A DNA stretch of 64,000 bases, taken from NCBI GenBank assembly GCA_030998015.1, contig JARWMV010000014.1, positions 62,001 through 126,000 on the forward strand, read 5' to 3'. The notes under the pieces are model-generated. The model worked only from the letters and a program-made list of their open reading frames with translations, was not told the DNA's origin and ran no database searches. Position numbers and translations under genes: made by a program. The stretch is from Ceratorhiza oryzae-sativae. Lineage: Eukaryota; Basidiomycota; Agaricomycetes; Cantharellales; Ceratobasidiaceae. Shown piece by piece: positions 1 through 12,856 of the stretch (positions within the stretch are counted from its first letter, which is position 1; each line of letters begins with the position of its first letter).

Positions 1-49
1 CGGTTGACTGGGGGTTCTTTTGTCATTGCGTTTGTTGTCTCTATGCGGC

Positions 50-259
50 TCAATGCTGTTTTGATCCAGCGGCTGCATTTGGATCTGCATACACGGAGGA
101 TACGTCGACGACCACGGGAAGGTCCTCATAGAAGACCCTCTTTGCAGCTGAACGTCTAGTATCGAATCCACCCTCTGAGTCAACGATTCTCGATATGCCG
201 CTCCAAGGCCCATTTACCCAAGCTATTTTTGTGAACCTCGGATTGCCAGAAAGCCACAT
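50..259 (-). CDS. Possible small hypothetical protein downstream of WSS1
   Basis: A 69-codon ATG-initiated frame lies just past the stop of the WSS1-like gene on the same strand. The product begins MWLSGNPRF and is rich in Arg, Val and Ser, with no signal peptide, membrane segment or recognised motif. A stop codon lies a few codons upstream of the ATG, and no convincing splice sites extend it. It may simply be 3' untranslated sequence, or part of a gene continuing off the left edge of the window. I do not recognise it. Confidence 0.15.
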   Translation of the reverse strand: MWLSGNPRFTKIAWVNGPWSGISRIVDSEGGFDTRRSAAKRVFYEDLPVVVDVSSVYADPNAAAGSKQH

Positions 260-333
260 ATATCTGCCATTGCGTATCCCGATGAATGTATTGAGTATTA
301 CACATATTTATTGTACGTAGGTGTTGAAGCGGG

Positions 334-2218
334 TTACGCCGTAACCTGAGTCTGGCCACGACGGGTGTTGCAGGCTTGGCAAACACCGTAGTCGTCATGG
401 TTCAGGCTGAAGAGAAAAGTTGAGTTCGCATTGTGGGAAAACCAAACCAACATACCAAGTACACACTAAGCATGCCCATTCATCCGACGCTGTATGCTGC
501 ATTTCCTTCGATTTTGCCTCACCCCCGGATGAATTATGCCTATTGGAATCTGGTTGTCTTGCCCCCAGAGATTGAGATCCGATTGTTAGCGGCTTGCTGG
601 CTCCCAAGCGGTGCGTGCCAACTAGACCCAGCCGTTCTCTCTTGTGGTGTTGAATCTCAGTGCGAAGCATGCTAGTCAATAAAGCTGTTTGTTTCTTGGG
701 CTTTAAGGAACTGGTGCCAGGCATAGAAGTAGAAGTATCAGTTTTAACCCCAACAGACTCGTCGTCTGATATCAAGGTGAGAATGTCATCACTGCCTTCG
801 TCAATTTCGGGCGTTCCTATCGTAGAGTGAAATTTCCAGCCAACCCCCGCGTCGGTGAGCAGCTTTTGACGAGATGTATCAGTTTCCTCAAATCCTTCGG
901 ATTCGGACTCTGACTCGTCCAGAGCAATTATTTCTGCTGATTCCGAACCTGGGAGCAAGTGGCAGTGGGTTAGCACGCATTCTGGTGTTGGACATTCTTT
1001 CTCTACCTGGATCTTGTAGAGTCTGAAGCCGTTTCTCTATTGCTTTCAGTCGAGCATCCCTCTCCTTCGCACTGTGGATGCTGGTTGAGCCGTGAGGCCC
1101 CATGAGCAGCTCCGCATGCCTACCTCCGGGTGCTCCTCCTGAAGCCAATTCCTTTCTTCTTTTCAGATTCGTCCGTGATGTGCGAGTTCAAGGCTTGCCC
1201 GTCTCCTTCAAACGCATACTTGGATGCTACGCGCGTTCCAGGTTTACGTCGCTTCGCTGTGGGTGCCTGAGGGGCACGTTGACGGTGTTTACGACTATAT
1301 TGGCGTTAAACAATCAATCAAGCGAAAATAACACTTGCATACCCAAGTGTAGAAGCTTTCTGGCGTTGTTGAGCACCCCCACACAGATACTCCGGAAGAT
1401 CTTCACCGGCTTGCCCTAGGCCGTTGCCTGAGACCTGAATAGAATCACCAAGTCGAATACCCGAAGAGTACATGCCTGATATAATTCAGCATGTTTCAAG
1501 TCTCAAATATCCGCTCCCTTACCGTCTCCAAAATAGCCGTTGCTTCTGAGCACGGCGACTTCGCTGCACAATTGGGCATTCATTTGTTGAAACCCGATCC
1601 CATGATTCATGTGCTGAGGAATAGGCCACGATTAGCTATAGTGACGTGCCAAGTATTTCGGTTTACTTTAATGTGCGCTAGCTGGCAAGGCATTATATGA
1701 GGACACACAAGTTCCATGATACTCTTGGTACTTACTTCATGGCAAACAACTTGTATAAGCTGTTGTGTACCATAGAATCGCCCATCAGAGCGCCGTAAAA
1801 CTATTTCTTGAGAGCCGGTTAGAAAGTTTTATTCGACTTGATCTATGAGCGCCTACCTATCGTTTCCCCGGCGTTCCAATTGCGACCAAGAAACACAGTA
1901 TTGTGCTAGCAGCAGTAACATAAATAGACGGCGCTTGAGGTTTGGTCGTCAAGACTTACTTCATACTGTATGTGGTTAGTTAGGGTGAGATAGTAGGTTT
2001 GACTAAGTCAGAGAGTGCTTCACCTCTTCAAAGCTGTTCACAGTGAACCCATGCTTCTTGCAAATCGGCCTCACTTGCGCAGCGAGAGCGTTCAGCAACC
2101 CTTTGGCATCTTCGTGGGTTGGAATACGAGCCGTATTTTTTCCGACCGGGAGAGCCGAGATAAAATTAAAATATGGGTTGGGGGAAACGGCTTTTTCATT
2201 CAGGCGAAGATGGGGCAT
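334..2218 (-). CDS. WSS1: WSS1-type WLM metalloprotease with C-terminal RanBP2 zinc finger
   Basis: This is a WLM-family, DNA-dependent zinc metalloprotease, a family (Wss1, related to SPRTN) that degrades DNA-protein crosslinks. Ten exons can be traced: 2218-2024, 1965-1960, 1905-1857, 1806-1736, 1681-1667, 1613-1523, 1475-1343, 1294-1007, 948-456 and 406-334. Splicing yields FLGRNWNAGETIEIVLRRSD, then the catalytic HELAHIK-HMNHG (HExxH plus third His), then NGYFGDGMYSSGIRL, all WLM hallmarks. A basic linker with an R-x-LGG-like GGRHAEL segment follows, then an acidic stretch (DESESESEG), and the last two exons encode a perfect RanBP2-type finger, W-x-C-x2-C-x3-N-x6-C-x2-C, ending CNTRRGQTQVTA. 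Two exons are only 6 and 15 nt. Exon 8 as read shifts frame near 1171. Start at MPHLRLNEK fits the family; an upstream ATG at 2251 is possible. Confidence 0.88.
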
Positions 2219-2407
2219 GGTTGAGAAACTAGTTGAAACAGGTATCCTCAACCCACGTGATCAGCCGCCGGGATGGCTCAGGAACCTCAGGCTTTCTCAC
2301 GCCTCTCCATCCCACACCCAAGCCGGATTTAATCCCTTCTCACAAATTGGTCCCTCCAACGCTCCCCTACACTTCACTTACACAGTCCGGCTCTAGCGCC
2401 AAACGGC
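2219..2407. promoter_or_regulatory. Divergent promoter, WSS1-like / PFK
   Basis: These 189 bp separate the start codons of the leftward WSS1-like gene and the rightward phosphofructokinase gene, so the two probably share regulatory DNA. A CACGTGAT box sits at 2254-2261, matching the RTCACGTG consensus of Cbf1-type bHLH factors when read on the minus strand. The right half, toward PFK, is pyrimidine-rich, as is common near fungal transcription starts. Shared use of the box is inference. Confidence 0.5.
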
Positions 2408-5384
2408 ATGTCCACGCCCCATAAGAATTTCAAGATCGCAGTCCTCACCTCTGGTGGGGACAGTGCTGGAATGAATGCGGCCGTACGCGCTGTCGTCAAA
2501 GCCGGAATCTCCAAGTAAGCCCTCACCACCATGATATCATATCTTCGTTTCATCTCCACTTGGCGTAGAGGATGCGAGATGTGGGTTGTTCGTGAGGGAT
2601 ATGAGGGCCTAGTTCGAGGGAATACCGAGGCCCCGCCTGATGAAGTTCCTCTAGACTCCTGCATGGCAGGGGATGTCTCGGATGAGATAGCACAGCTAGG
2701 TTTCGTGAAGAGCCTTCGTTTTGGAGATGGAGAGCTGTTCAAGCAGGGAGAAGGCGACGCTGAGGATAGGCCTGATAAGAAGACGCTCAAAGGGCGTTAT
2801 ATCGTCAAAGTAGGCTGGGACGACGTCCGTGGCTGGATGGGTGAGGTCAGTAGTTTTATAGATTCTAGTTGGTCCGCCGAAGCTGACAGCTCGATTAACA
2901 GGGAGGTACGCTGATCGGAACAGCTCGATGCGCCGCGTTCCGCCAAGTTGAAGGCCGAATGACCGCCGCCTACAACCTCATCAAAGAAGGAATTGATGCT
3001 CTCGTTGTATGCGGTGGAGACGGATCCCTTACCGGAGCAGACAAACTGCGAGGCGAGTGGCCAGAGTTAGTTGACGGGTTGCTCAAAGATGGTCTGTCCA
3101 CTCTATCCTAGCTATATGCTATTTCAAACCCATAGTTGCCAGGCCGGATAACTCAAGAGCAAGCCAGCATTTACGGACATCTGAAGATTGTCGGTCTCGT
3201 TGGATCTATTGACAATGATATGGCAATGACAGATCTAACAATTGGAGCACCCACCGCGCTTCACCGCATATGTGAAGCGATCGACAACATAAACTCGACA
3301 GCCTCTTCCCATTCTCGTGCCTTTGTCGTTGAGGTCATGGGTCGGCATTGTGGCTGGCTCGCTTTGCTAGCCGGAGTCAGGTGTGTCATTCTGTGGCTAC
3401 AAAACGAACACAAAGCTCAATAATTCTAGTGCTGGAGCCGATTTCATTTTCATTCCTGAACAACCCCCTGAGGCACACCCCTGGGAAGATGATATGTGCG
3501 AAACCATCAAGCGAGTAAGTGGTTCAAGCGTGACCAACCACCCGTTCAATTGAATGATAGGTGACTTCAGCATCGGAATGTTGGCAAGCGCAAAACTATT
3601 GTTATCGTCGCCGAAGGTGCACACGATCGTGAACTCAACCCAATTAAGCCAGATTATGTGAAGGACGTTCTCACGGAACGCCTGGGTTTGGACACCCGTG
3701 TAACTACACTTGGTCACACCCAACGCGGTGGGAAACCTTGTGCCTTGGATCGCATTCTGGTAGTGTCGTCCTTCACGTTCATCACTGGGCATCGTCTGAT
3801 GACTCTGTTCGATTGAAACAGCCGACTCTTCAAGGCGTGGAGGCTGTGGATGCTTTGCTTGAGGCAACTCCTGAGACTCCGTCCTATATGATCGGGATCA
3901 GCGAGAATCAAATCACACGAAAGCCTTTGATGAAAGCGGTTGAGCTGGTTCGTTGCCCGTATTTTAATATTCGAGCTTAGCTAAATGCGCATAAAAAGAC
4001 TCAAGCCGTCGCCAAAGCAATTGCGGAGAAGGACTTTGTGAAAGCCATATCACTACGTGATCCGGAATTCAAGGACTACCTGGAGGCTTTTACGGTGACG
4101 TCTGCGCTAGATAGCGAAGTCAAGCTACCCCAGCAAAAGGTGCGATTTGTAGTTCTCGCTGGGCTGGTCTAATATCCTGTTTTAGAGGCTGCGTATTGGA
4201 ATAATCCAGTAAGATATTGAGTGCTTCTTGCATATATTTTGTTATTAATAATGGGTCATAGCATGGGTGCCCCGGCTGGAGGTATGAACGCAGCAACCCG
4301 TGCGGCAGTGCGCTACTGTCTGGAACGTGGCCACACTCCTCTTGCAATCAACAATGGTTTTCAGGGGCTGCTCGAAGATAGTGTCAACGAGATGTCATGG
4401 TTGCGTGTCGATAACTGGATGACCCGAGGGGGCTCCGAGATTGGTACTAATCGTATGCTCCCAAGTATCGATATCGGAGCCGTTGCTTCCAAATTCCAGG
4501 GGCATAGGTTTGATGGTCTTTTCATGATAGGAGGGTTTGAGGCATTTTCTGCCCTTCTTGAGCTGAAGAATGGTCGCCAAAACTATCCTGCATTCAACAT
4601 TCCGATGGTCCACTTGCCGGCTACCATCAGCAACAACGTACCTCTCACCGAGTTCAGTCTTGGTAGCGACACCAGCCTGAATGCCCTCGTTGACGCGTGC
4701 GACTCAATCAAACAGAGTGCCCAAGCCAATCGGAATAGGGTATTTGTCGTCGAGACTCAAGGCGGCATGTGTGGATATATTGCTACAATGGGGGCGCTGG
4801 CAGTGGGCGCTGCGGTGGTCTACACTCCAGAAGTCGGAATTAACCTCGACCTGTTGCGCGCGGACGTAAACTTCTTAAAGACTCGATATGCTTTAGATGT
4901 GAAGGGGAAGTCGGAAGGGCGATTGGTCATCCTGTATGCGTTTCCCGTTTTACTTCTAACCTTATTTTGCTTATTGTGTTACAGGAGCGAGAAAGCGTCC
5001 AAGGTCTACACTATAGATGTGGTTACGAAGATATTGGCCGATGAGGGCCGTGCGCTATTCGACTCACGTTCCGCGTCACTCGGACACACCCTTCAGGGTG
5101 GCATCCCTTCTCCTATTGACCGTGCCCGCGCTGTACGGCTCTCTATCAAGTGCATGATGTTCCTTGAGCAACATGCCCGATCATCTCGTCGCCTGGCTCC
5201 CCCCGAGAGCGCTGCCGTAATTACTATCCAAGGCACAAGCATTAAGCTCACACCAGTCGAGGAAATGGTTCAGCATGCTGACATGAAGAACCGAAGGGGA
5301 AGGAATCCCTGGTGGGCTGGGATCAAACGATTAACGGAGACTTTGGGTGGCCGAACGGAATTGGTGGATGTTGCTAACAAATGA
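2408..5384 (+). CDS. PFK1: ATP-dependent 6-phosphofructokinase
   Basis: Catalyses ATP-dependent phosphorylation of fructose 6-phosphate to the 1,6-bisphosphate, the committed step of cytosolic glycolysis. It has the eukaryotic tandem-duplicated PFK layout. The N half starts [18 protein letters not shown] (exon 1, 2408-2514), continues through exon 2 (2569-2845) and exon 3 (from 2902) with [31 protein letters not shown], the catalytic-type [13 protein letters not shown] and [16 protein letters not shown]. The C half repeats the fold: [51 protein letters not shown] and [12 protein letters not shown], the regulatory half. Short introns separate the exons; one near 4938-4982 leaves the reading frame open. 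No yeast-like N-terminal extension is seen. PFK1 is used as a family symbol because the orthologue class (alpha or beta) cannot be told here. Confidence 0.93.
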
Positions 5385-5554
5385 CTGCGAATTTGTGTTT
5401 GAGGGCAACATATCTAGAACAACTGAAGCATGTACGGAGAAGGTGATTGTGGATTAGGATTTTTAAATAGAACCACGTCAATGGGGAATCTATGGATCAT
5501 ATCTGATATAACCATGCAAAACGTAACCAAAATGCACCTATGCGATAAACAACT

Positions 5555-6944
5555 TTAAAACTCCTCTTTCGTGAGCATACATTTGATCATCAATGGTTGA
5601 GGCACGGGAACCTCCAGGTGTTCGGCTACAAAATCGCGCCATGTCTGCCTGGATGGATGAAGTTTTTCGGCTAGCTCCTGAGAAAAGAACCGTTTTCCGC
5701 TTTCGTGTTCGTCGATGAAATATTTGAAGCTAAGCGAGATAGTGTCAGCAGCCTCGTGCTCCATGCGAAACCGCGACTTACATTCCCCATCCCTCAATGA
5801 TAAAGGGTTCATATTGAAGCGCCATAAACTCCTCCCGGGTTGTTTCGTGGATTTCTACGTTAGAGCTTCGGGGAACGTAAGTTGGCAGCCAGCAGCAAAC
5901 ATTAATATTTCTGTGCTCGCACCTGGTTATTTCTGAGAATATCTCACCGTACTGTCGCAGCGAGATATATTCGTTCACGACATACATATCCTTGCCCAGC
6001 CACTCCGAGGGATTCTCAAACGCCACCAGAACCTAAAACTCTATTGTATTTTTTGGAGCAGTTCTCATAAATACAGAAGCACTCACGTAGTGTCCAATGT
6101 CTTTCGGAGACATGCTAGGAATAGGAACGTCAGTCGGGAACGGGAATTTCAATTTCCAGCCTCCTGCTCGATTTTTGGTGATGACTTCGAAGAGAAATAT
6201 GTTCCCAAAGTAAAATGAAGTTCCGAATTGCGTATGTGGAACACCGGAAGTCTTGAGATATTCCCCAGCGGCTGTTCTACAACGCTTCAATACCCTCGGC
6301 GTGGTATAGCGGCTCACACTCACTTGTGCTTGAATGCATTGACCTCCAAGCCAGGCGTCGGAGGAGCGACGCTACCAAACGATCAGGCACTCGTGTGATA
6401 TTAGAATTCGCCAACCCTGACCCACAAAAATACTAAATGCTTTATCTTGGCGATTTTGGCGGCATTGATGATGTTGATTCCCTGCTGCGTTTCCCTCTCG
6501 AAAGCATCGAAATAGTCTGTTACACCATAGGCACCATAGCAACCTTGTGCGAATCATTCACTCGACATCGTTTGAATTGGAACAGCAGCGAATTGGACTT
6601 ACCTTCGAATGCGATGCAGAGCGAATCTAAGTCATCAAAGTTCGCATAGGCTACGGTAGCGCCAGCTTGAATGAGTTCTACTAAACCATGAGTTTACTAT
6701 ACCTCTGGACTCTGGAGCCTAACAGGTAGCTGACCTTTTGCCGATGGCCCGTTGACTTTCCTTGTGAGCGCACGAACAGCAAACTTGCCGCTGTGCAAGA
6801 GGTGTCTGACCACGCTTCCTCCCTGAAATCCTATGAGTTTTGGTGTCGATAAGTATTGTTTCAACTGAAAGCTAGGATGAGTCTACCTGTGGCACCACAG
6901 ACCGCTATAATTGGCTTAGTGTTTATAGGTTCCTTAAGGTTCAT
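5555..6944 (-). CDS. NmrA-like NAD(P)-binding protein
   Basis: An NmrA/HSCARG-type atypical short-chain dehydrogenase, a family that binds NAD(P) and often acts as a redox sensor or transcriptional co-regulator rather than an enzyme. Exon 1 (ATG at 6944) gives IIAVCGAT, and splicing completes the glycine-rich loop GATGFQGGSVVRHLL. Later exons give ATVAYANFDDLDSL, the AYGVTDYF-like segment with FERETQQGINIINAAK, KHLVFF, then AAGEYLKTSGVPHTQFGTSFYFGN and MSPKDIGHYV, in the order usual for NmrA proteins. Length is close to the family norm (about 300 residues over six or seven exons). At least the final three exons use overlapping frames, so the spliced C-terminus is approximate. The target pathway cannot be told from context; neighbours are metabolically unrelated. 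Confidence 0.82.
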
Positions 6945-7361
6945 CTCGAGCTGGTGACAAGCTACTGCGAATAGATCAACTCAGTCTACACAGCTTTATT
7001 GTAAGCCCAAGATTCCAAGGATCCGGTCAAGTTGGGGTATTAATGAAGTCCACTTCGAGTCCAAGGGCATTCCAGCACGGATCCTAGATTAATCGGCTTG
7101 GCCATGTAATCACGCCAGCACGTGTTTGCAAACGACAATACCCAACGTAGATAAAACCCGACCGGTTCTTGGTGGTCGGAATATATGAAATTAAGATAGG
7201 GAGTGTAAAAACACCAAGTTAAACAAACGTATAGGCCCGGATACACTAATAGCCAGCCGGATGAATGTACCGAGTTCGGAATCAAACATGACACAAGCAG
7301 CACACAACCGAATAGGGTATTGCCCAGCGACGCTCGGTGCCCAGAGATGTACCGATTCGGT
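6945..7361. other. Intergenic, upstream of the NmrA-like gene
   Basis: No supported gene. The stretch lies between the 3' end of the CRAL-TRIO gene and the start of the NmrA-like gene, both leftward, so it should hold the terminator of the first and the promoter of the second. A CACGTG box is at 7119-7124, about 175 bp before the NmrA start codon. Small antisense ORFs here have no coding signature. Confidence 0.4.
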
Positions 7362-8667
<1,306 letters not shown>

Positions 8668-8797
8668 CTTGGCTGAATCCGGCGGTGGGCGATGGCGAGT
8701 GCGCGACACCAAATTCAGCACCGCCACAGTTCCCTGAATTACCAACCAGGCTCACACACGCCGCGAAGGTCAGGTAGTCTGTGATTTCATCCGTGTG

Positions 8798-11527
8798 CTA
8801 AGCAACAAGGTCCATTGCTGAACTGTCTCCTTCCGAAATCCCACTCAAATTGCTTATGTCTGACCTCTCCATTGTCCGCGTCTCTTGTGCTCGCGCATGT
8901 GCCTCGGTTGCTCGATTTCGCCGCTCCATTCCAGCCTGCCAATCTTCTTCCGTCCCGAGGCCGGGGATGAAATCAACCGGAGTGTCGACATTAGCCTGCA
9001 CCGCGCTGTTCAACAGGTCGATAACATGCGCCGAAAGCGGCTCGATTGCCAGTGCCTAGCGCGTAATAGTGAATTAGTGCGTCCAAAATTTCCCAAGAAC
9101 AAGGTAAAACCTCGTGGTAGCGAGCCATTGCATCGTCCAACTCAAACAGGATATGGTGCGTAACTCCTAGACTTGCAATCGCGATAGCATGGCGTGGCTC
9201 CAGCTCCAGCACACGCATATATTTAGCTTTCGCCTCCTGGAGTTGACTTCAGAAAGTCGATGAGCTCTCGTGGATCATCCATATACTGTGCTCACCCTAA
9301 TTTGCGGTACGCATGGGCCTGATTAAGGTATAAAGTGGACCACAACGTTTGCGACCCTCGCACCTCGCCCGCTCGGGATACGGCGTTACAAAAGTGTTCT
9401 AGTGCCTCTTCATACCTGTGATGCCCTCAACTATTGAAACCTACAACACTTGTCTCACTTACTTTCGATTCTCGTACGCAACAACCCCTAACTCATTAAG
9501 TAAGACTGGGTCCGTGTCACATAGCGCTGCTGCCGCTGAGAGGTGTGATTCTGCAAGTTGCATATTCGATAGCTGAATGTGCTCCATTCCAATGAATAGT
9601 TGGGGTAGATGGGATCTGTGATTCAGAGTGAGTTCGCCGAATCAGCTGGATTTAGGCCGAGCCGTCGATACTCACCCCGGAAATAAGCGTGCGCTAGTGG
9701 AATATGCAACAATTGCCTGGTCATGTTCTCCTTCGTAGGCAAAAGCGTGAGCAAACGCAATCCAAGCAGGACCAAATCGAGGGTCCATCAAGGACGTTTT
9801 CCTGAAATGTGTGAACATGAATGATTCGAGAATCATCAACGGATGCTATCGTACTCACGAGAAGTACTTTTTTGCTTCACCATGGCGCTTCGAAGCCAGA
9901 TACCAGAGCCCCACAGCATACCAGCTGCATGGCGAATCTGGTTCATGGGCGACCAAATCATGAGCTAAAAGGAACAAACGACTATGCAGATGAGGGAGTG
10001 TGGTCATGCAAGCGAGATGAAGCGGTAATGTAGAAGGGTGAACAGCTTCCAGTTCCAGAATTCTACGTGCCTTGGGTCAATGGGTGCTCTCCAGCCACTT
10101 GAGACTAGGATGCCTACCGGGATGTAATAGCAAAGCAATCCGCCCATCGGTACTCCGCATACAACGAATCTGCATGTCCGAATAACACATCTGGATTTTC
10201 CGCGAGGCCATACTCATCCATCAGGCGTCTACGAGCCGCATCTATTTCCGCCGAATGCTTGAACTAGGACGGGACGAACAAAGTCAGTGAAGCCAAAAAG
10301 GCATGCCCTCGACGCCCTTGCCTTTTTCAACCGTGTTATGTACATTAACTTAACAAACTCGGCTTGTTCCTGCGCTTGCTCACGGTATGCAAGCCCATCA
10401 ACCAATGCCCACTCTATCCGCAGAAGGTTAGCGTACGAGCAAAATGTGACTATACTCTGAATATTGATCGTACCCTCGTCAACGCCCATCATTTCCCCGC
10501 CAATCAAAAGCTCAAAAGCCTCGTAGCACTTAACGTCCAAGGCTAGCGCCTCCAGCAGGCATTCTTTCGCTCTATCCGCGCGATTGAGGCGCAGCATGAG
10601 TAGTCCTCGTAGATAACACATTGAAGCCTCGACTTTAATGCCACCATCGGAGTTAGGTATAGTTGATCCAGATTTCGCTACACAAGAGGCGAAGAATTCG
10701 ATCTCGGTTGAGCTAACAGCGTGTGGTGCACTTACACGAGCCCGCAAACGGATTGGAATCTCCCAGCATCTCCATAGCCTCTGTCCAATTGCCGGACTTG
10801 ACCTGCCGGATGCTCAGTATATTTTACTGGTTATTCGACTCAACTTACCTGACACTGTGCCGCCAGGTAGCGGCAGGCCACACTCACATCTACTAGACGT
10901 GACACACCCTCTCCCTGAATCATGTCCAATGGTTGCTCGCCTCGTGGTTGCGCCACGCGGGTGTTGGCCATAGAAAAGTTGAAGGGACGCGTCAGCAGAC
11001 GCTCAGCACGAGAATATTGATTGGTTAGAAAGTGTGTTTGTGCCAGCCAAAATGCGTCGTTTGGATCGCCTGCGTGGAACGTGGGTAAATCACACCCTAG
11101 AGGAATTTTATGAAAGAGTTTTACCCGTCCAAGTAAGAACCTTGTCTCCCCAAAAAATTGCGGTATCGTACAAGTGTTGCATCATAGCATCGTGTCTCCA
11201 CATTCTAAGTTTGTCCACAATCGTCCAATCACTGAGATCATCCTCATCCTCGCCAAAAGTGGTGTCTTCGTCTTTATCGTTTGCTAGGGGGTGACGCCCG
11301 AGGCTAGTAAAGTCGCGCCGTATTCGAGATGTTCTTGGAGATGCACTTAGTGTTGACGCGTTTGCGTCGAGGTGATGGCGAGTGGGCGGAGTTGGCGAAG
11401 CAGCTAATAAGGAATGCACAAGTCCGTGTGGTCCCATGGAAATAGACGACGAAAGAGATCCCCTTGTACCGCTTCCCGATGGAAGCGGCCGAATAGTATA
11501 CACATTTCGGGTTGGAGGGGTTGACAT
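8798..11527 (-). CDS. CDC16: Anaphase-promoting complex subunit Cdc16/APC6 (TPR protein)
   Basis: A tetratricopeptide-repeat scaffold subunit of the APC/C ubiquitin ligase, which targets mitotic cyclins and securin. The N-terminus is low-complexity ([12 protein letters not shown]) with an acidic patch, then [24 protein letters not shown], the Cdc16 N-terminal helix region, and TPR arrays over many short exons: [118 protein letters not shown] and [20 protein letters not shown]. WYAVGxYY-like and AxAFAxExEHDQAI-like segments are characteristic of Cdc16. The C-terminus is acidic and serine-rich, ending SSAMDLVA. Length is about 700 residues, normal for the family. APC6 rather than Cdc23 or Cdc27 is by motif recall. 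Confidence 0.86.
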
Positions 11528-11696
11528 GGTTCGTCTTTGGGGTCAGAATTAATATTTACAGCTATTTACCATCGTTTGTCAAACACCCTGAACGAGGAAT
11601 GTGGTCCCAAGGAAAAGGATTTCAACCATATAGATTTTACAGAATACAGAATAGACAGTGCAGGTAAATACGCTTCCGCGCGATTAAAGGCTCAAG

Positions 11697-12700
11697 CTAA
11701 TCAGATTTCTTGTTGGAGATTTGGCCAGTCGATTTGTTGTACTCCGTAGCGAGACGATCATACTCATCTGCCTGTTGTTTGGCCTGTTTCTTCAATGTGT
11801 CTAGAATGGATAGTCAGCGCCAGGCAGTCAGCACGATAGAAAGCGAGTAGACCTTCTTGTCCTTACCAAAATCACGAGACTTGGCTTCACTGGCCGCCAA
11901 TTTCTTCTTTAACTCCGCAATCTCTGCGCTTTGGTCCTTGGCACCAGACTTCCCTTCAGTCCGCTACAATTCAAATGATAAGACTAGCCTGAGCCACACT
12001 TTGTGTTACATACCTTTTTAAGCTCGGCATACTCCTTCTGAGTGTGAATGAGATCAAGGAGAATGTAGAAAGTGCGAGTAAGGATAAGTGAGAGGAACAA
12101 GGTGAAGCCGGTTAGGTACATGTTACGCTGGGTGCTATTATTAGATTTGTTAGTTGCAAATGCAACCAAGTGGACAAGATCTAACATACTAGAATTTCTT
12201 AGCAGCATGGTTGGTCTCAGTTTGGACATTTGTAGCTCCGGCGGCCGTTTTGGCCTGTTGCCCCTCGGCCGTTACCCTCAACATTCTCTGGACGGCATCT
12301 ACGTCATGAGATCAAGTCATCAATCTCCTTATTTTTCCATCACACATACCTACGAATAGTACTCCCACAAATCTAAATATCAAGTAACATAAGCATGAAT
12401 ATAGTTCGTAGTTGCGAAATGACCCACATGAACGATATTTTGAGCGCATAGGCGATCTTCGCCACGATAACACTCTCAGTGAGGAATTTAAATAACTTCT
12501 GCCTAGCCACAAAGGGCATTGGGAGAACCAAAAGGCAGAAGGTCACCATCTAAGAAAGTAATGCTCAATATTGCCGCATGCTCATGATCACCATGGGCGT
12601 ACCTCGGCGACCAACAGCATAAATGTAAGGCTAGAGGGTTGACGATTCAGCACGTTTATGTATGTGATTTGATTGAGCCGTACCTGTAATAGATTGTCAT
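11697..12700 (-). CDS. BAP31/Yet-like ER membrane protein
   Basis: A B-cell-receptor-associated-protein-31-like (yeast Yet1/Yet3) integral ER protein, a family linked to export and quality control of membrane proteins. Exons run from MTIYYR (ATG at 12700) into FMLLVAEM and LVLPMPFVAR (membrane segment 1), LKISFIFVGVLFVDAVQRM (segment 2), a cytosolic loop, then QRNMYLTGFTLFLSLILTRT and FYILLDLIHTQ (segment 3), the signature helix of the family. The tail is a Lys/Glu/Ala coiled coil (IAELKKKLAASEAKSRDFD) ending NKKSD, a dilysine-like ER retrieval signal one residue off the strict KKxx form. Total near 210 residues. It shares a 156-bp divergent promoter with the RAD51D-like gene. Confidence 0.86.
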
Positions 12701-12856
12701 TATGACAGCAGAAAGACGAGCAAGTGGTGGTGGTGGTGGTCGAAAGCCGAAGGGCTGATAGAGTACGTGTCCGCAATGGGCTTGACGTCACACGACAGGG
12801 CCATTTAAACGCCGGGCGCTAGTATCGCCTCCGGTGTACCACTTGCCTGTGCCACC
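12701..12856. promoter_or_regulatory. Divergent promoter, BAP31-like / RAD51D-like
   Basis: 156 bp between two head-to-head start codons. A perfect CRE/ATF palindrome TGACGTCA lies at 12783-12790, near the middle. A short CA/TG-type run with GGTGGT repeats is at 12728-12742. The right-hand ATG sits in the strong context GCCACCATGA. That one element serves both genes is inference. Confidence 0.5.
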
